Assembly (NCBI RefSeq): GCF_000190695.1
Contig: NZ_GL870929.1
Coordinates: 208,853 to 272,852 of the forward strand
DNA: 64,000 nt
Origin: Kingella denitrificans ATCC 33394
Lineage (GTDB): Bacteria; Pseudomonadota; Gammaproteobacteria; Burkholderiales; Neisseriaceae
Direction of reading: 5' to 3'
Below, in pieces: positions 60,731-64,000 of this stretch (within the stretch, counting starts at the first letter, position 1; each line of letters starts with the position of its first letter). The translations under genes were made by a program, and so were the position numbers. A model generated the notes under the pieces. It was given only the letters and a program-made list of their open reading frames with translations. It was not told the origin of the DNA and searched no databases.

Positions 60731-61627
60731 ATGCCTTTATTCGATTTCACACTTAAAAATATTGAACAGGCCTTAGCGTTTAATGACGCCAGCCCGTACT
60801 GGTTTTGGCTTACAGACGGCAGCTACAACATTTGCATCAATGGCAAACGCCTGCTGTCCTATAATCCGGACTGCTTAACGGCAGAAGAACGTGCACAAGT
60901 CGAGCAACATGCCGCCGCAAACGGATTGCCCGCCCACGAACCCGACTATTACATCGTACGGCTGTATGAAGACCTGCTATCTGAAGCCTTGCCTTACACT
61001 TGGCACAATGTGGGCGAACTCGCCCATCAATGCTTACTCAATCCCACCGTTGATGATTTGGCAGGGGAAGCACGCTGGAACAGTGTGATCTTAGATGAAG
61101 ATAATGACCTGTTAGCCAAGTGCCTGTTCCCAAATGGCTATTTGGGCAGCGGCTATATGCTTATGCCGGAATTTCGTGTGTGGCGTTATGCCGATGAAAT
61201 TTATATTTATTGGAATGGCAACCGCACGAACGAGAATGGTATCCCGTTCTTTCAGCATACAGGCGAAGCCATTTTCGTGATCAGCTTTGATGGTTTTATA
61301 CACGAAGTACGCGATTTCCATCGCCGCCTGATGGCCGCTATGGCAGAACGTATCCGCCAAATCCAAACAGATTTCCCTAACTTTTATCCTGTTGTACGCC
61401 CCATAGTCCATCAAGACGGCACACCGGCCGGAGAAACTGTTTATGACCTTGCCGGCCTGCTAGCCGAACACAAAGAACGCGAACAGGAGTTCAATCAGGC
61501 ATTGCAGAAGAAATGGCCAATCCATCCGGATTTTGAGCAAGCCAATTTGCGTGCGGGTATCAACCTGCGCCAACTGCTGGCAGATCATCCCCATCCGATT
61601 GATATTATCCGTATCACAAGCTTTTAA
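60731..61627 (+). CDS. DUF5984-family protein
   Basis: A 298-residue soluble protein. The start FDFTLKNIEQALAFNDASPYWFWLTDGSYNICINGKRLLSY and DYYIVRLYEDLL match DUF5984. Functions are unknown; related genes often lie among toxin-immunity clusters, and a decayed toxin module follows. The ribosome-binding site is weak. An exact Eikenella-type DUS lies just past the stop codon. Confidence 0.75.
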   Translation: MPLFDFTLKNIEQALAFNDASPYWFWLTDGSYNICINGKRLLSYNPDCLTAEERAQVEQHAAANGLPAHEPDYYIVRLYEDLLSEALPYTWHNVGELAHQCLLNPTVDDLAGEARWNSVILDEDNDLLAKCLFPNGYLGSGYMLMPEFRVWRYADEIYIYWNGNRTNENGIPFFQHTGEAIFVISFDGFIHEVRDFHRRLMAAMAERIRQIQTDFPNFYPVVRPIVHQDGTPAGETVYDLAGLLAEHKEREQEFNQALQKKWPIHPDFEQANLRAGINLRQLLADHPHPIDIIRITSF

Positions 61628-61643
61628 ATTATCTAGACTATTC

Positions 61644-61655
61644 AGGCTACCTGAA
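61644..61655 (+). repeat. Exact Eikenella-dialect DUS
   Basis: AGGCTACCTGAA, the AG-eik dialect, in a genome whose own dialect is AA-king3. Confidence 0.85.
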
Positions 61656-61673
61656 AGCACAGTTTCAACGCCG

Positions 61674-61850
61674 TTAAAAAAAGTGCAGGCTGCTTTTTAA
61701 CGGCTTCAAAACCCTAAAAAAGCAGCCTGAAAATTAAAAAAGCACACCCGCCAATACCGTCCGAAACAAAGCACAACAGCATTAAAGGTGCAGGCTGCCT
61801 TTAATGTTCCCGCATCCATCTCCCCACTTTCGCGTTCGCGAAAAAAACAG
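61674..61850 (+). repeat. Direct repeat A flanking the Rhs remnant
   Basis: It carries TGCAGGCTGCTTTTTA, TTAAAAAAGCACACCCGCCA, ATTAAAGG..CAGGC..CCTTTAATGTTCCCGC and TTTCGCGTTCGCGAAAAA. The same blocks recur in the same order at 62743-62914. Confidence 0.8.
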
Positions 61851-62094
61851 TAGCCTATACTGCCCCAGCAACAATAGAATCATCGAATTCAACGACACAA
61901 AATACTAATACGACACCATAGGTAACCTTATCTACTGCGAACTACCCGACGGGGAAAGCTAACTGTTCGACTACGACACCGAAAACCAACTTGTCAGTAT
62001 CAAGCTATACAAACCCGACGGCGAAGTACAGCAATGGCAATACGCCTATGACCCCTTCGGCGGAAGGCTCTTCAAAGAAAGGATAGACAGATGA
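61850..62094 (+). pseudogene. Rhs-repeat protein fragment
   Basis: The frame encodes YD-repeat sequence (FDYDTENQLVSIKLYKPDGE, QYAYDPFGGRLFKE), typical of the end of an Rhs core. It carries in-frame stop codons at 61906-61908 and 61960-61962, and has no start. Only the last part of the core is left. Confidence 0.8.
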
Positions 62095-62302
62095 TAAAGG
62101 ATGGGCGATTGCACATGTAGATTTTAAACCTCATCATGATTAAGTGACAGGACATGCCCATGTATTTAAGCAACCTGGCAAGCCAAGCAGCGGACATGGT
62201 GCTAGTAATTCTGACTCCGTATTACACCCTAATAACGTTCTAGCCGAATGGAAAAAACTTCCCTCTGATGTAATACCTCATACTCTCATAGGGTATAGAT
62301 AG
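62093..62302 (+). pseudogene. Rhs toxin C-terminal tip, broken
   Basis: This frame, shifted by one from the Rhs core, encodes GWAIAHVDFKPHHD, a stop at 62141-62143, then GHAHVFKQPGKPSSGHGASN and ends at 62302. The position after a YD core and the His-rich content suggest a toxin tip, but its activity is unknown. Confidence 0.55.
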
Positions 62303-62312
62303 GAGTATTAAT

Positions 62313-62687
62313 ATGAACATTAATTCTATTTTTAATAATTTTAGTAATTTTGAGGATTCTATAATTAGAAATATTAAAATTGAATATGCCGAGGATGGAA
62401 GCAAGAATTTTTCTATTTTAGTTTATTCGCAATACATGTGGGAAAAATATAATAATTTATGGAAAGAAGTTGAAATTATTATTAAAGATGTGGTTACATA
62501 CAGAGTACATGAACCGCTTCAAACAACCGCCCAAGTAATATCTAATGGAATACATGTAATTTTTTTTAATGAATTAATTTACTTAGAGTTTGGTGATTTT
62601 GCAGATCCACCGCAATCTTTTGAAGAAGCTATGTCCTCAAATACATTTGTAATAGGAAAATCAATTAGCTGCATAGTTAATGAGTAA
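62313..62687 (+). CDS. Orphan immunity-protein candidate
   Basis: A 124-residue acidic, very AT-rich gene with AGGAG before its ATG, 10 bases after the toxin fragment. It contains FEDSIIRNIKIEYAEDGSKNF and ISNGIHVIFFNELIYLEFGDF. The family is not recognised. Its position directly after a toxin tip and its intact frame suggest the cognate immunity gene has outlived the toxin. Confidence 0.65.
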   Translation: MNINSIFNNFSNFEDSIIRNIKIEYAEDGSKNFSILVYSQYMWEKYNNLWKEVEIIIKDVVTYRVHEPLQTTAQVISNGIHVIFFNELIYLEFGDFADPPQSFEEAMSSNTFVIGKSISCIVNE

Positions 62688-62716
62688 AGTAGGTTGGGCT
62701 GATAAACCCAACGTTT

Positions 62717-62728
62717 TTCAGGTAGCAC
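62717..62728 (-). repeat. Degenerate Eikenella-like DUS
   Basis: TTCAGGTAGCAC matches the inverse AG-eik word at 10 of 12 bases, on the other side of the Rhs remnant. Confidence 0.5.
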
Positions 62729-62742
62729 TTATCAGACTAATT

Positions 62743-62914
62743 GAAAAAAGTGCAGGCTGCTTTTTTTAGGCTTTGAAGCCGTTAAAAAACAGCCTATACA
62801 TTAAAAAAGCACACCCGCCAAGACCGCCCAAAGCGCGGCAAAACAGTATTAAAGGCGCAGGCCGCCTTTAATGTTCCCGCTTTCGTTTCCCTATTTTCGC
62901 GTCCGCGAAAAACC
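62743..62914 (+). repeat. Direct repeat B flanking the Rhs remnant
   Basis: It matches repeat A in order, with substitutions such as GGCGCAGGCCGCC for GGTGCAGGCTGCC. The gap to the next gene has only this repeat and a decayed DUS. Confidence 0.8.
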
Positions 62915-62962
62915 AGCCTGCACCCCCTCCAACCCATTCATTCAACAAAAAGGAACCCCGCC

Positions 62963-64000
62963 ATGTCCGAACTCACCCGCCGCCGATTTTTAGGCACCGC
63001 CGCCGCACTGGCCGGCACAACCGCTTTGGGCGGCTACCGCCTGATTTCCCCCGCGCGCGCCGCCGAGATTGCCGCCACCGCCACGCTGTATCCGCCGTCG
63101 CTCACCGGCCTGCGCGGCGACCACGACAGTTCCCGTGCCGCACCGCACAGCGTCGCCCTGCGCGGCCGCAAAATCACCATGCCCGAGCAGGCGCGCGAAA
63201 GCTACGATTTGGTGGTGGTCGGCTCCGGCATCAGCGGCCTGACCGCAGCCTATGCCTACCGCAAAGCGCGTCCGCAGGCCAAAATCATGATTGTGGACAA
63301 TCATGATGATTTCGGCGGGCACGCTAAGCGCAACGAATTCACGGTGGACGGCAAAACGCTGATTACCTATGGCGGCAGCGAAAACCTAGATTCGCCCGAA
63401 GGCACGTTTTCGCCCAAAGTCAAACGGCTGGTGAAGGAAATCGGCATCGACTACAAAAAATTCGCACAGTATTTTCAGCGGGACTTGTACCGCAAAACAT
63501 GGGGGCTGAAACAGGGCGTGTTCTTCGGTAAAGACACATTCGGCGAGGCCAAAGTCGTGGCGGGGCAGCCTGAAACGGGCAAAGCCTCCGCCCACGCCGT
63601 GATTGGGCAGTTCCCGCTGTCCGATGCGGAAAAGGCCGCGCTGACTGGGCTATACGTTTCGCCGCCCGATTACCTGAAAGGCAAAAGCCGCCGCCAACGC
63701 AGCGAATATGCCGCCACTACCAGCTATTACGACTTCCTGCGCGACACTGCCAAGCTGCCTGAAAAATGCCTGGCCTATCTGCAAAACATCAGCTCGGACT
63801 ACTGGGGGCACGACATCCGTGCCGTGTCCGTGGCCGAAGCGTGGGCAAACGGCTATCCCGGCCTGCAAAACTGCAGGCTGCCTGCGGCAAAAAACGAGCA
63901 TGACGAACCCTATATCTACCACTTCCCCGACGGCAACGCCTCCGTGGCACGCCTGCTGGTGCGCCGTCTGATACCTGATGCGTTGGACAGACGGCGGCTG
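62963..64000 (+). CDS. Tat-exported FAD oxidoreductase, spermidine-dehydrogenase-like (partial)
   Basis: The first 346 residues of a protein cut by the window end. A twin-arginine signal starts LTRRRFLGTAAALAG. The YPPSLTGLRGDHDSS block, the FAD motif VVGSGISGLTAAYA and DNHDDFGGHAKRNEF match periplasmic spermidine dehydrogenase (SpdH). That enzyme oxidises spermidine and passes electrons to the respiratory chain. AAGGAA precedes the ATG at 62963. The substrate is inferred from family. Confidence 0.75.
   Translation, partial: MSELTRRRFLGTAAALAGTTALGGYRLISPARAAEIAATATLYPPSLTGLRGDHDSSRAAPHSVALRGRKITMPEQARESYDLVVVGSGISGLTAAYAYRKARPQAKIMIVDNHDDFGGHAKRNEFTVDGKTLITYGGSENLDSPEGTFSPKVKRLVKEIGIDYKKFAQYFQRDLYRKTWGLKQGVFFGKDTFGEAKVVAGQPETGKASAHAVIGQFPLSDAEKAALTGLYVSPPDYLKGKSRRQRSEYAATTSYYDFLRDTAKLPEKCLAYLQNISSDYWGHDIRAVSVAEAWANGYPGLQNCRLPAAKNEHDEPYIYHFPDGNASVARLLVRRLIPDALDRRRL

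Overview
The window looks like chromosomal DNA from a Neisseriaceae bacterium, most likely a Kingella-type species. The main evidence is dozens of copies of the 12-base word AAGCAGCCTGCA (inverse TGCAGGCTGCTT), the AA-king3 dialect of the Neisseriaceae DNA uptake sequence (DUS). The orthologues (Prs, RplY, PriB, RpsR, cytochrome c5, large DUF3683 flavoprotein) also resemble Neisseria proteins. Three short elements ending in TATAGTGGAT/ATCCACTATA match the neisserial Correia repeat (CREE). Most of the window is GC-rich housekeeping sequence. AT-rich patches at 17.9-19.9 kb and 61.9-62.7 kb look acquired.

Layout: 0-4.2 kb, TonB-dependent siderophore receptor and a YddA/SbmA-type ABC transporter. 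4.3-9.8 kb (minus), ETF-quinone oxidoreductase, SirB2-like protein, halogenase-like flavoprotein, MnmM-like methyltransferase, DUF4298 protein and Era. 9.9-17.8 kb, FxsA, an ABC exporter pair, a giant FAD/Fe-S oxidoreductase and two small genes. 17.9-20 kb, small unknown or immunity-like genes and an integrase C-terminal remnant beside tRNA-Ile2(CAU). 20-28.7 kb, lysC, parE, a YqaA-like protein, trxB, rpsF-priB-rpsR-rplI, pip and a dihaem cytochrome c5. 28.9-41.8 kb, tRNA-Arg(CCG), acetyl-CoA hydrolase/CoA-transferase, rep, azlCD, exonuclease III, aceE-aceF, trkH and PCu(A)C. 41.9-52.3 kb, an HTH-UbiX fusion, yqgE-ruvX, a type IV pilin-like gene, ilvBH, a TgpA-like transglutaminase, purC, prs and rplY. 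52.5-58.5 kb (minus), an eight-gene envelope operon. 58.6-60.7 kb, rmlD and pseB. 60.7-62.9 kb, a DUF5984 gene, then a decayed Rhs/toxin fragment and immunity-like gene between imperfect direct repeats. 62.96 kb to the end, the start of a Tat-exported spermidine-dehydrogenase-like flavoprotein.

The best candidate for a little-described system is the minus-strand set from 58405 to 52542. In transcription order it encodes a ribbon-helix-helix-like protein, a PspA/IM30 protein, two tandem duplicated lipoproteins, a small membrane protein, a Sel1 protein, a YqiJ (NfeD-like) protein and a YqiK flotillin. Upstream are two inverted copies of a 14-base word (58426-58439 and 58513-58526), one overlapping a plausible -10 box. 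This suggests an autoregulated membrane-stress module. PspA-flotillin-NfeD associations are known in other bacteria; the duplicated lipoproteins and the operator arrangement are what stand out here.

Other points worth following are an in-frame fusion of a repressor-type HTH to a complete UbiX flavin prenyltransferase, a Correia-like element nested in the loop of a DUS inverted pair, and foreign DUS dialects (one exact Eikenella-type word) around the Rhs remnant. All functional calls come from reading the sequence and knowledge of the families; no database search was run.
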